Shown here: positions 1 through 7,586 of the stretch, piece by piece
Layout of the letters: each line of letters starts with the position of its first letter
How positions within the stretch are numbered: the first letter of the stretch is position 1
Source of the DNA: a virus
Direction: 5' to 3' (one strand)
Length of the DNA: 59,231 bases
Virus record (IMG/VR): IMGVR_UViG_3300040781_000275
Location: 1 to 59,231 of that record
Translations under genes and position numbers: made by a program
The notes under the pieces: model-generated
Told to the model about the DNA's origin: nothing
What the model saw: only the letters and a program-made list of their open reading frames with translations
Databases searched by the model: none

Positions 1-453
1 CCCGATAGGGATTTACTGGATGATGAGGACGATGAGTTAGATACTATTGAACTTGACCCTGTAGACCCAAAGCTTTTAGATAACGAAGATGGAACTAAAT
101 CAATAGACTTAATTAATCTGGGTTGGTTGAGTGAAAATGTTCTTCAAGCTATTCTAACTGTCGGTGATTTAATTGATGACCAGGAGGATGCTGAGGGAGA
201 CGTTTCTGAACGTTCAGTTGTGGTTGTTAGAGGTGGTAAAAAGGTTAGACTGCCTGTAGTTAGAAGGAAGAGAAAACGTAGATTAACTCCAAAGCAAAAA
301 AGTGCTATTAAACGTGGGGCTAAGAAACGTAAATCTCGTAAAGGTGCGATTCAGAGAAAAAGGAAAAGAAGCCTTAAGCTTAGAAAACGCTCCGGATTAA
401 AAAGTGTAAAAAACAAAAGGTTAAAAGTTGCTGGAACCAGTAAACACCTGTAG
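1..453 (+). CDS. Partial charged head-module protein (C-terminal part)
   Basis: The frame is open from the first base, so only the last 150 residues are visible and the start lies outside the window. The visible part begins very acidic (many Asp and Glu), passes through a short hydrophobic stretch, and ends in about 75 residues dominated by Lys and Arg. It lies upstream of the prohead protease, where T4 has its portal and small prohead core genes, so a core or packaging-associated protein is a reasonable inference. The basic tail would suit nucleic acid or acidic-scaffold binding. An in-frame TTG at 127 could be taken for a start, but nothing supports it because the frame continues upstream. 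I do not recognise the family securely. Confidence 0.75.
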   Translation, partial: PDRDLLDDEDDELDTIELDPVDPKLLDNEDGTKSIDLINLGWLSENVLQAILTVGDLIDDQEDAEGDVSERSVVVVRGGKKVRLPVVRRKRKRRLTPKQKSAIKRGAKKRKSRKGAIQRKRKRSLKLRKRSGLKSVKNKRLKVAGTSKHL

Positions 454-461
454 GTAAAGAA

Positions 462-749
462 ATGTCATTAAAGAACGCAATTGCAGCAGCTAAAAGAAAT
501 GTGAAGAAGGGTAAACCTTTGATGGAAGCTGATAAAACTGAAGCTAGAGTAGCTAGAATAATTTCCAGATACACAGCCAGACTTGGTAAAGAGTTTATTA
601 CATCTAAACCATCTGATAGAGTAGGGATACAGGCTGCTTTAACTGTTCTTAATCAAGCACAAATTTTAGTGCAAACAGATATGAATGAAGCTAGAAACTT
701 ATTAGCCGTTGCAAGACGATTATCAAATGTGAGAGATGAAGATGAGTGA
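462..749 (+). CDS. Small basic head-module protein, unknown function
   Basis: A 95-residue, mostly helical, Lys/Arg-rich protein that starts 8 bases after the previous stop behind a weak purine-rich ribosome site. Residues 20-23 (LMEA) match the Leu/Ile-x-Glu cleavage rule of T4-type prohead proteases. Together with its place between the portal side and the protease gene, this makes an internal core protein possible, comparable in position to T4 gp67 or gp68. That is inference from position and a very short motif; there is no clear sequence similarity I can name. Its end overlaps the start of the next gene. Confidence 0.7.
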   Translation: MSLKNAIAAAKRNVKKGKPLMEADKTEARVARIISRYTARLGKEFITSKPSDRVGIQAALTVLNQAQILVQTDMNEARNLLAVARRLSNVRDEDE

Positions 750-1209
750 TGACAAAATTGATAAAGAAGTATTCGATGTTCACATGAAAAACATTACAAA
801 GGGTTTGGACGTTCTTCATGACAAGACAACTAAACTTTTTGAATCACAATCAAAGATGAATGCCATCTTAGCTAAAAATACTGTGACAGTTAAAGAGCAC
901 CATATTAGAAGTACGAGGCTGGAAGAGATTCAGGTTGAAATGCTTAAGACGATTGAGAAGGTTAATTCTGAGATGAAACTTACTCAAAGAGAAATTGAGA
1001 TAGTGGATAATAAAGTTGGAGAAATTCAAACATCTTTAGAGCCTATTGAAGAACACGTTGAGTCAATGAATAAAGGTTTTGTTTTATTTACAAAGATACC
1101 AAGTTTTATTAAATGGGCACTGGGTTTGATTGTTGGTGGTTCAATACTGTTGGGGCTATTAAACGGCAGTACCCAAATAGGGGATATTTTAAGTTTTATC
1201 GTAAAGTAA
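742..1209 (+). CDS. Coiled-coil protein with a C-terminal membrane segment (XhlA-like layout)
   Basis: About 155 residues. The first 110 are hydrophilic and heptad-like, as expected of a coiled coil. A hydrophobic stretch near residues 124-143 (from IKWALGLI to the LLGLLN segment) should cross a membrane. This layout is seen in XhlA-type hemolysin or holin-associated proteins and in some membrane-tethered phage proteins. I prefer the ATG at 742 over the one at 736, because the GAGAG at 731-735 is too close to the first. It overlaps the previous gene by 8 bases, so the two are probably translated together. A role in lysis or in anchoring prohead assembly to the membrane are both possible; neither is shown. 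Confidence 0.65.
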   Translation: MSDDKIDKEVFDVHMKNITKGLDVLHDKTTKLFESQSKMNAILAKNTVTVKEHHIRSTRLEEIQVEMLKTIEKVNSEMKLTQREIEIVDNKVGEIQTSLEPIEEHVESMNKGFVLFTKIPSFIKWALGLIVGGSILLGLLNGSTQIGDILSFIVK

Positions 1210-1222
1210 AGAAAGGAAGAAT

Positions 1223-1942
1223 ATGAAATTTTTAAATGAATTAGATGTAAATACATTCTTAGCTGAGATTCGAGAGTTCGATAAGATTGGAACAGTCGAT
1301 GAGAACTATAAACCAACTAATGAAGAAGTTAAGAAATTCATTAAAGCTAGAACAGGTTTAGTCCGCAAGCTTAAAGACAATAAAAGGAGCTCTGACCAGA
1401 AGAAGAATTGGAGGGGCAATAGATATAAGATGATGAAAGGTATAAAGGCTTTTCATAAGTCTACAGAGGGAAAAAGATTCCACAAAAGGCTGGGAAGATT
1501 CTTAGCTACTAGGCTATTTAGAACTAAGAGAGTTTCAGAGGGCGCTTATCAAGATTTACTAATTAAGCAAACCTACCTAAAAGGTCTAAACACCGCTAAG
1601 AACCATCTATTTGTGGAATTAGAATACTTTCACCTATTAGAGGAACAGGTGGACTTAGAGCTATTTATTACCGACCACGCTATCCCAATGTATATGGGAA
1701 TAGAGATGAAGATGCTCAAAGACGAAAAACTAAATGAGGACGAAATTACCTTCCTATTTGATATCGTTAATGAGAAAGTTGTAATTAGCAGCATATCTAG
1801 TAGAATAGGTAAAGAGTTTGCAGAAATAGAAAAACTGTGGAACTCTATTAAGACGAATTTAGATAAAGATGGTATCAGTAATTTACATGAGGATTTTTAT
1901 CTAACTGCTATTAAAAAATTAACCAGTGCTATTGAGGCATAA
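1223..1942 (+). CDS. Head-module protein of unknown function
   Basis: A 239-residue soluble protein, Lys-rich in residues 35-110 and mainly helical throughout, with no membrane segment or recognisable catalytic motif. It starts behind a good AGGAAG ribosome site and its stop directly touches the start of the protease-scaffold gene, so it belongs to the same operon. T4 has prohead core genes in this interval, which suggests an assembly role, but I cannot assign a family. Confidence 0.75.
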   Translation: MKFLNELDVNTFLAEIREFDKIGTVDENYKPTNEEVKKFIKARTGLVRKLKDNKRSSDQKKNWRGNRYKMMKGIKAFHKSTEGKRFHKRLGRFLATRLFRTKRVSEGAYQDLLIKQTYLKGLNTAKNHLFVELEYFHLLEEQVDLELFITDHAIPMYMGIEMKMLKDEKLNEDEITFLFDIVNEKVVISSISSRIGKEFAEIEKLWNSIKTNLDKDGISNLHEDFYLTAIKKLTSAIEA

Positions 1943-3283
1943 ATGCAAAAACACAAGATTGTAGAAACATTAAATACGGGAGTAACTTTCAAAATTAATG
2001 AAAGTAGTGACCTAGTTGATGGGCAGCATATTCTTGCTGAGATTGAAGGTGAGTTTTTCGTTCCCAATGGAATGAGTCGCAACGGTCGTTATTACCCTAA
2101 GTCCTTATGGGAAAAGGTAATCGATAACCCAAGAATTAAACAAAGATTAACAGATAGATTGATGTTCGGAACTGTAGGCCATGACGCTCCACTTGGAGAT
2201 GAGGCTATTAGGGAAGGTTACGTTTCACATATTGTTACAAATATTAGAATTGATGAGGCTACAGGTAAGGGAATAGGTAACGCAGTTATTCTTAATACAC
2301 CTTCGGGCAGAGTTTTGAATACAGTGATTAGAGCTGGTTCAAAATTAGCAGTCTCTTCAAGAGCTAATGGAACGTTCAAAGGTAAGCATAAAGGTAAACC
2401 TGTCGTTGATGAGGATACCTATGATGTAGAGGGCTGGGATTTCGTTGTAGACCCCGGATTTTTAGAAGCGAAGCCTGACCTTAAAGAATCTTTGCAAGAA
2501 ATAGAAAACAAGTTTAATATAGATAGTAATCATGAAGGAGACAATACTATGAGCGCAGAAGATACGAGTAAAAAACTGGTTGAACACATCGCTAATGAGA
2601 ACGTAGACCTAAAACAAAAGGTTGGGAATCTTACAGATGAGTTAACAAATATGAAAGAGAGCTTCGCAACTGTTGAAGATGAAAATAAGCATCTTAAAGA
2701 GCAGCTTGAGAAACTTGAAGAGTCTGAGGCTTCTGTAAAAGCTTATGCTGAAGTTGGTACAGTTGAAGAAATTCAAACTAAACTTGCTAAAGCTGATGAG
2801 GACGCAAAAGTTCTTGAAGCATTTATAGCTCTTGCTGATACTCCTGAAGAAGCTAAGAAAGCTTTTGAGTCAGCTGATACTTTTATCAAATCTTCTAAGG
2901 AAGCTTTTGGTTCTATCGAAGAAGGTAAAGAGAAGTTAGAAACTCTTGCTAAATACGAAGGACTAGGAACATTTGAGCAAGTTGAGTCTGTGCTTAAAAC
3001 ATTTGATGAGCGTCTTGAAGATGAAGCAAAAGTTGAAGCTGAAAAGAAAACTAAAGAGCTTTCTGAAGCAATCGGTAAAGATATCGAAGCTACTGCTAAA
3101 CTTCTTGAGAAGTATAGTGAAGAAGATATTCTTGCTCTTTATGAAGAGGTTGCCCCTACTAATGAGAGCCGCTTTAAGAAGAAAGATGACAAGAGTCTTG
3201 AATCTGACCTTAACGAAGACACTGATAATGTATCAGAAGGTATGTCTCTCGCTGAGAAGATTGGTTCAAGCCTCGTTGGTTAA
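1943..3283 (+). CDS. Prohead maturation protease fused to capsid scaffold
   Basis: 446 residues in two parts. Residues 1-180 resemble the T4 gp21-type prohead serine protease, with a GTVGHDAP segment (His80) and an AVSSRANG segment (Ser138/Ser139) as likely catalytic elements, followed by a WDFVVDPGF strand. Residues 203-430 are acidic, heptad-like and almost without aromatic residues, as expected of a scaffold or core protein (T4 gp22). SLQE at 183-186, just before the junction, fits the Leu-x-Glu cleavage rule. T4 encodes the two functions as separate genes; here they share one frame. An internal start at 2549 could make the scaffold alone. The next gene is the capsid protein, as in T4. Confidence 0.88.
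   Translation: MQKHKIVETLNTGVTFKINESSDLVDGQHILAEIEGEFFVPNGMSRNGRYYPKSLWEKVIDNPRIKQRLTDRLMFGTVGHDAPLGDEAIREGYVSHIVTNIRIDEATGKGIGNAVILNTPSGRVLNTVIRAGSKLAVSSRANGTFKGKHKGKPVVDEDTYDVEGWDFVVDPGFLEAKPDLKESLQEIENKFNIDSNHEGDNTMSAEDTSKKLVEHIANENVDLKQKVGNLTDELTNMKESFATVEDENKHLKEQLEKLEESEASVKAYAEVGTVEEIQTKLAKADEDAKVLEAFIALADTPEEAKKAFESADTFIKSSKEAFGSIEEGKEKLETLAKYEGLGTFEQVESVLKTFDERLEDEAKVEAEKKTKELSEAIGKDIEATAKLLEKYSEEDILALYEEVAPTNESRFKKKDDKSLESDLNEDTDNVSEGMSLAEKIGSSLVG
2549..3283 (+). CDS. Nested scaffold protein from an internal in-frame start
   Basis: An ATG at 2549, in the same frame as the protease-scaffold gene, is preceded by GAAGGAG with its last base 8 bases upstream, one of the best ribosome sites in the head module. 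It would produce a 244-residue acidic coiled-coil scaffold (starting MSAEDTSKK) without the protease part. The arrangement parallels lambda C/Nu3, where the scaffold is translated from inside the protease gene. In-frame position and the ribosome site are seen directly; separate production is inferred. Confidence 0.7.
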   Translation: MSAEDTSKKLVEHIANENVDLKQKVGNLTDELTNMKESFATVEDENKHLKEQLEKLEESEASVKAYAEVGTVEEIQTKLAKADEDAKVLEAFIALADTPEEAKKAFESADTFIKSSKEAFGSIEEGKEKLETLAKYEGLGTFEQVESVLKTFDERLEDEAKVEAEKKTKELSEAIGKDIEATAKLLEKYSEEDILALYEEVAPTNESRFKKKDDKSLESDLNEDTDNVSEGMSLAEKIGSSLVG

Positions 3284-3372
3284 TTGTTGATTTTATTTGC
3301 TTAAGTTTGAACTGCACTTCGGTCTTCTTTAAGTTTGTAAATCGTTAGAAAGAAAACGAAATATTTTATTAA

Positions 3373-3380
3373 TATAAATT
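3373..3380 (+). promoter_or_regulatory. TATAAATT box, possible T4-late-like promoter of the capsid gene
   Basis: In the 116-base gap before the major capsid gene lies TATAAATT, one mismatch from the T4 late promoter TATAAATA, ending 19 bases before the ATG. No convincing -35 element is seen, which fits a late-type promoter. The same octamer occurs before another gene at 7980. In AT-rich DNA this can arise by chance. Confidence 0.4.
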
Positions 3381-3399
3381 TAGATTTAAGGAGTTAGAG

Positions 3400-4800
3400 A
3401 TGACACCAGAAGAAATGGACAAATTACAAGAAACTGGATTAATGGAGCATTATTTCAGCAAGTACAAAAAACACATTGAGGTTTTTGAGAAGTCACTTGT
3501 TGGTAAGGCTGTTAATCTACAAGACCACCACAAAATTCAACTTGGTAAAATGCTAGACCAGTGGAAAGTTTATGAGAAGCTTTCTGAGTCTGCGGGTTCT
3601 TTGAACACGCTTGGTGAATTACCAAAAGTTGCACTAGATGTTATTACAGCTACTATGTCGAACTCTGTTCTTCCAGTAATTGCTACAACTCAGACTATTG
3701 ATTCTCAGAAATCAATTATCTGGTTTAAGAACATCGTTGCTAAAGACAGTAAAGGTAACATCGTTGACGGTGATACCCTTATTGACCCAAGAACAGGTAC
3801 GAAGACTCCTTCAGGATATGCTTCTGGTGCTGTAATTGGTGAAGATGGTGCTACTACTGTGGCTGCTCAATTACCTTACACATTCACTGTAAACAACAAT
3901 GAAGCTATTCGTAGACAATTCGTTAGAGTTTATCTTGATTCTGATAACAGCATTGAAGCAAAAGATTTTGACGGTAAAGGAACTCTTTTCGGTAATGGTA
4001 TCTCAGGTAGCATTAATTATGAAACTGGTGAGATTACAGTTAATTTAGCTGCTGACCCAGGTGCTGGGGATATCATCAAAGTTGATTATACTCAGAACCT
4101 TGAAGCAATGGCTGATGTTCCAAAGATTGACCACTTTTTAGATTCAACTGATGTTGACGCTAAGCCGTATGCTCTAAAGGCAGTTATGGGTCTTTTCCAA
4201 ATGTTTGAACTTAAAAAGAGAATCGGTGATTCTGCAATTCAAGATGTTGCAACTGACCTAACTCGTTCAATCAACAATGAAATCGGTGGAGACTTCATTA
4301 GACAATACGATGCTATTGCTGGTGGAGCTACTCAATTCTCTCTAACAGCTCCAAGTGCTGTTTCTGAGCATGACCACAGACGTTCATATGCTTACCGTCA
4401 AGCGGATGCTGAAGCTGATCTAATCAGTAGAGCTGGTCGTGGTACGATTAAGGTTATGATTGTAGGTCGTGAACACGCTGCTCTTGTTAGAGGTCTTGAT
4501 GGATTTAATCTGTTAAGTGATTCTAACAGTCTTGGTGCTCATGTATTCGGTTCTTACAGAGGTGTTACTTATGTAAGAGTTCCTGAAGAGAACCTATTGG
4601 CTGCTAAAAAAGGTATTGGTCTTTATACTGGTAGTTCTCCACTTGAGAGTGCTGGTGTTTATGCTCCATATATGCCTCTAACTATTCAAGACAGTTCGTT
4701 AAGTCCTAACCCACTGAACCAACAAAAAGTTGCTGCTACTATGGCCGCTACTAAAGTAGTTGTTCCTCAGTACGCTGTTAGATTTGACGTAGTTGCTTAA
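3400..4800 (+). CDS. Major capsid protein (gp23-like)
   Basis: A 466-residue protein placed directly after the protease-scaffold gene, with a strong ribosome site (TTAAGGAG). Its length, order and general layout fit the T4 gp23-type capsid subunit (HK97 fold). The N-terminal 63 residues are charged and helical and end in LSE at 61-63, followed by Ser64. This matches the prohead protease cleavage rule, and T4 gp23 is cut after residue 65, so a removed propeptide is likely. After it comes the conserved-looking AL DVITATMSNSV region and a beta-rich insertion around residues 145-225. A strong terminator follows, as expected for a highly expressed gene. Confidence 0.9.
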   Translation: MTPEEMDKLQETGLMEHYFSKYKKHIEVFEKSLVGKAVNLQDHHKIQLGKMLDQWKVYEKLSESAGSLNTLGELPKVALDVITATMSNSVLPVIATTQTIDSQKSIIWFKNIVAKDSKGNIVDGDTLIDPRTGTKTPSGYASGAVIGEDGATTVAAQLPYTFTVNNNEAIRRQFVRVYLDSDNSIEAKDFDGKGTLFGNGISGSINYETGEITVNLAADPGAGDIIKVDYTQNLEAMADVPKIDHFLDSTDVDAKPYALKAVMGLFQMFELKKRIGDSAIQDVATDLTRSINNEIGGDFIRQYDAIAGGATQFSLTAPSAVSEHDHRRSYAYRQADAEADLISRAGRGTIKVMIVGREHAALVRGLDGFNLLSDSNSLGAHVFGSYRGVTYVRVPEENLLAAKKGIGLYTGSSPLESAGVYAPYMPLTIQDSSLSPNPLNQQKVAATMAATKVVVPQYAVRFDVVA

Positions 4801-4827
4801 TTTTAGAGATTTAATTTTGCCTATATT

Positions 4828-4858
4828 GGGGAGGGAGTATTCCCTCCCCTTTTTGTTT
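4828..4858 (+). terminator. Rho-independent terminator after the capsid gene
   Basis: A perfect 9-bp stem (GGGGAGGGA at 4828-4836 with TCCCTCCCC at 4841-4849), a 4-base loop and a T-run. It begins 27 bases after the capsid stop codon and is nearly the same sequence as the terminator behind the SSB gene at 54164-54191. Confidence 0.93.
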
Positions 4859-4867
4859 ATGAGATAG

Positions 4868-4873
4868 TATAAT
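4868..4873 (+). promoter_or_regulatory. TATAAT box, possible promoter after the capsid terminator
   Basis: A perfect TATAAT lies between the terminator and the gene starting at 4902. No good -35 element sits 16-18 bases upstream, since that stretch is the terminator itself. A promoter is expected here because transcription should restart, but the evidence is only the hexamer and its place. Confidence 0.35.
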
Positions 4874-4901
4874 TCATAGAAATAGTAACCAAGGAAAAGA
4901 A

Positions 4902-5312
4902 ATGTATTTTAAAGTAACGAACACATCAGAGAAAAACTTAATCTTAAAAAGCCTACAAGGTAAACAGATTAACCTAACAGCTGGGGATGATGAAACTCTT
5001 CACATCAACGACTTCAAAGCTTATAAGAAATCTATTGATAATTTTAAGCACTATTTGATGGTTGATAAAGTTGAAGAAGACTCAGAGCCACAACCAAGTG
5101 AGCCAGCTAATACACCTGATGCTCCTGAGTCATCTGAACCAGAAGTTCACGCTCATACCAAAGAAGAAATGATTGAAGGTGATGAGCCCCTTGAAAAAGA
5201 TGAAGAAGTTGTAGAGCTTGTTGAAAAAACTGAGGAAGTTGCTGAGGAAGTTGTAGCCCCTGCAAAAAAGAAGACTACAAAGAAAAATAAAAAAAGACGT
5301 TCTAAGAAGTAG
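4902..5312 (+). CDS. Structural-module protein with charged repeat tail
   Basis: 136 residues. Residues 1-55 look like a small beta-rich domain. Residues 60-120 are rich in Glu, Pro and Val, and the last 15 residues are Lys/Arg-rich (KKKTTKK). The ribosome site is AAGGAAAAG. Another small gene at 9299 has a similar layout of a short domain followed by a basic tail. Position after the capsid gene suggests a head, neck or decoration role, but no family is recognised. Confidence 0.75.
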   Translation: MYFKVTNTSEKNLILKSLQGKQINLTAGDDETLHINDFKAYKKSIDNFKHYLMVDKVEEDSEPQPSEPANTPDAPESSEPEVHAHTKEEMIEGDEPLEKDEEVVELVEKTEEVAEEVVAPAKKKTTKKNKKRRSKK

Positions 5313-5335
5313 TTTTTAGAACTTAGGAGAATATC

Positions 5336-6040
5336 TTGCTCACTATAGATGCCATTTTTCGTAAAATTCTAGTTCGCTCTGGCCACTTCGTAATGAATGT
5401 TAAGAACATAGAACTAGATGTTGATAACTTTAGAGAGTTAGTCGAAGATGCTTTGGATATCTATAGTGACCAAGTACCTTTTAGTAGGGAGTATGAGAAA
5501 GACCTAACGGGGTCTAGGAATCTCACACTTGACGAAACATTTGACCCCGAACTTGGACGTAAACCAGAGTGGCTTTCAGAGGTACACCCTATAAGAACCA
5601 CAGGCACGTTTTACGGACATTATCTAAATAGTCATAATCGTAGTGGGTACGGTTCACAATATAGCACCACGGAGCTGTCAGAGCCTACAATCGCCCCTTG
5701 GAAATATAATAAAGAAAGTGGAAAGCTAACTGTTCCTTATAGTGGGTTCTATAAGATTGTTGGTGTTTATCGCCATACTATTGAAAAGACACAGGATGAT
5801 TCAGGCAATATGACTTGGACTGTTAATACGATTGGAAACCGTGACCAAGCTTTTATCAAATTATGCCAAGCAATGTTTATGATTGGTATTGGTAGAAGCC
5901 GTAGAGCATTTACATTACAAGACTTACCTATCCTAATGGATGCAGCTGAGATTGTTTCAGAGGGTAGGGAATTATATAAAGAAGTAATTGATGAAGAATT
6001 ACCTAAATATCAAAAATTTCATTTAGCATACGGAGGATAG
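5336..6040 (+). CDS. Probable head-tail connector (neck) protein
   Basis: 234 residues, starting at a TTG with AGGAGA at 5325-5330 placed five bases upstream; no better start exists nearby. The N-terminal 50 residues include a short amphipathic segment and acidic helices. The middle is beta-rich and the C-terminal 70 residues are helical. Position directly after the capsid genes and size similar to T4 gp14 or gp15 suggest a neck or tail-completion protein. The functional call rests on gene order rather than on a motif. Confidence 0.6.
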   Translation: MLTIDAIFRKILVRSGHFVMNVKNIELDVDNFRELVEDALDIYSDQVPFSREYEKDLTGSRNLTLDETFDPELGRKPEWLSEVHPIRTTGTFYGHYLNSHNRSGYGSQYSTTELSEPTIAPWKYNKESGKLTVPYSGFYKIVGVYRHTIEKTQDDSGNMTWTVNTIGNRDQAFIKLCQAMFMIGIGRSRRAFTLQDLPILMDAAEIVSEGRELYKEVIDEELPKYQKFHLAYGG

Positions 6041-6041
6041 T

Positions 6042-6314
6042 ATGAAGTTGGCAGAACAATTAGAGAGTACATTAGAGACAGTTAGAACTGATGAGGATAT
6101 GTCATCAAACGATGATTTTAGAATCACCTTGAAAGACGGTCATCATGTTTATGTCGGTGTTAGTTTAAGAATTAGCAAATACCATAATCCTAATGAGGAT
6201 AGTATGGACGACTATATTGAAAAACAAGCTAATCTAAAGTCTTTAATTAAAGACGATATTGAGGCATTTAATAAATCTGTAGCTGCTAAGTTAAAAGCGG
6301 CTAATAAGGCATAA
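6042..6314 (+). CDS. Small neck-region protein, unknown
   Basis: A 90-residue acidic protein that starts two bases after the previous stop behind GGAGG, so it is tightly coupled. It begins MKLAEQLE, much like the MKLAEKLA start of the unrelated-looking protein at 8013. No domain is recognised. Confidence 0.7.
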   Translation: MKLAEQLESTLETVRTDEDMSSNDDFRITLKDGHHVYVGVSLRISKYHNPNEDSMDDYIEKQANLKSLIKDDIEAFNKSVAAKLKAANKA

Positions 6315-6315
6315 T

Positions 6316-6582
6316 ATGAAAGCTGCTAATAATATTATAAACACCTTAAACAACATTGAGATTGAAGAGAATGTTAAGTGGGAAAGAAACCTACATAACA
6401 AAGTTGTCAGCGCAATGAACAATTTTGAAAAACAGCTTGAGAACGCATCTAAGAAAACGAAGCAAGCCTCTTTCACTAAAAAGTATAAAGCTGCCTTAGA
6501 GTCTTTTCAGGGTTGGCAAGAAGAGGGTGAAGGCGAAATGGTTGTTATGGAAATTGACTCTGACATTGAAGATATGGAATAG
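6316..6582 (+). CDS. Small helical neck-region protein, unknown
   Basis: An 88-residue, mainly helical protein with an acidic C-terminus, starting one base after the previous stop. Its ribosome site would lie inside the upstream gene (AATAAGGCATAAT), pointing to coupled translation. No family is recognised. Confidence 0.7.
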   Translation: MKAANNIINTLNNIEIEENVKWERNLHNKVVSAMNNFEKQLENASKKTKQASFTKKYKAALESFQGWQEEGEGEMVVMEIDSDIEDME

Positions 6583-6585
6583 ACA

Positions 6586-7170
6586 ATGCCGGTTAGCCTT
6601 AAGCGAATAAAAAAAGAGCTCCAAGCAGACATACCTAAAGTTGGTAAGGGTGCTGATGGGGATTATAAGTTCACACCGCCTAACATAGTTGGGCGTAAGG
6701 TGAAGAATTATACTCAGCTCAAAATTTCTAAGGTTGTTAAAGAGGCAAATGAAAAAGTAGGTAAAATTAAGGTTACCTGTTTAAGTGCCTCTGAGTCCAC
6801 TAGCACAAAGTATAAAGTCTATTGTGAGTTCTATGAGGCTAAGTTTTCAGCTATTGAAACAAAGCTTTTTAAACACCCAATCGAAGTCCGTAAAGACGGT
6901 AAGAAAGTAACAATCTACCATAAGGATTTAAAGTACGGCACCAACCCTGTCAGATTAAGGTGTCAGTGTATGGATTTTAGGCATAGATTTCAAAAGCCTT
7001 TAAAAGATGCTGATGGGCTTTTCGGTGGTTTTATTGGATATACCAGAAAGACACCAGCATGGCCGGAAGGAAATCCTTTAGCTAACTCAACTAACAAGCT
7101 GGGTATTTGTAAACATATTTCATCCTTACTTCGCAGAATCGAAGATGAGGGAATTTTAAAGAATAGGTAA
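6586..7170 (+). CDS. SWIM-like zinc-binding structural-module protein
   Basis: 194 residues. Near the C-terminus are Cys126-Gln-Cys128 and, about 46 residues later, Cys175-Lys-His177. This is the CxC...CxH spacing of SWIM zinc fingers, which bind DNA or proteins. The intervening loop is long and Gly/Pro-rich. Basic residues dominate the N-terminal half. The gene sits among head-tail joining genes and is tightly packed with its neighbours, so a zinc-stabilised connector or DNA-end contact is more likely than a regulator. The metal ligands are seen; the role is inferred. Confidence 0.65.
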   Translation: MPVSLKRIKKELQADIPKVGKGADGDYKFTPPNIVGRKVKNYTQLKISKVVKEANEKVGKIKVTCLSASESTSTKYKVYCEFYEAKFSAIETKLFKHPIEVRKDGKKVTIYHKDLKYGTNPVRLRCQCMDFRHRFQKPLKDADGLFGGFIGYTRKTPAWPEGNPLANSTNKLGICKHISSLLRRIEDEGILKNR

Positions 7171-7173
7171 TTT

Positions 7174-7584
7174 ATGCGTTTCCTTAAGGATATGGAAAGA
7201 GTCATTCAAAATAATGGAGAGCGAGGTCTTGAGCACCTTGAGTTCTATTATGGTGTTGATTTAGCCATAATTAGGAGCGTAGCGGGTAGAGCAGATATCT
7301 ACAGCAAGGTTCACGGTAAGAATCGTGGTAAAGAGGGTGTAGTAGTCGATAAGATAGTCGGTATTTTAGCCTCTGATGATTTCTTTGCCGCTGATGATGC
7401 CTACACAGGTGGGTTTGAATTAGGGTTCCTTTACACACGCTCAGATAAGGTTATTGTAGGAGATACTTTGCAGATAGACTCATCTGATGGCAAAATAAGA
7501 CGATTTAAAGTAGAATCAAAAGAAGACATTGGTTTTACGCAAACTATATTTAAAAAATGGAAATTAAGTAATCTAGGAGATTAA
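7174..7584 (+). CDS. Possible head-tail joining protein
   Basis: 136 residues. An N-terminal helical part (1-50) is followed by beta-rich sequence with a Val-Gly-Asp-Thr turn near residue 94 and a short basic C-terminus. Such small alpha/beta proteins in the gap between capsid and sheath genes are often head-completion or stopper proteins. The gene is three bases from its neighbour upstream and two from that downstream. No decisive motif was found. Confidence 0.55.
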   Translation: MRFLKDMERVIQNNGERGLEHLEFYYGVDLAIIRSVAGRADIYSKVHGKNRGKEGVVVDKIVGILASDDFFAADDAYTGGFELGFLYTRSDKVIVGDTLQIDSSDGKIRRFKVESKEDIGFTQTIFKKWKLSNLGD

Positions 7585-7586
7585 TA

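Noticed and set aside
127-453. A complete gene starting at the TTG at 127
   Set aside because: The same frame is open back to base 1, so this is the 3' part of a longer gene.
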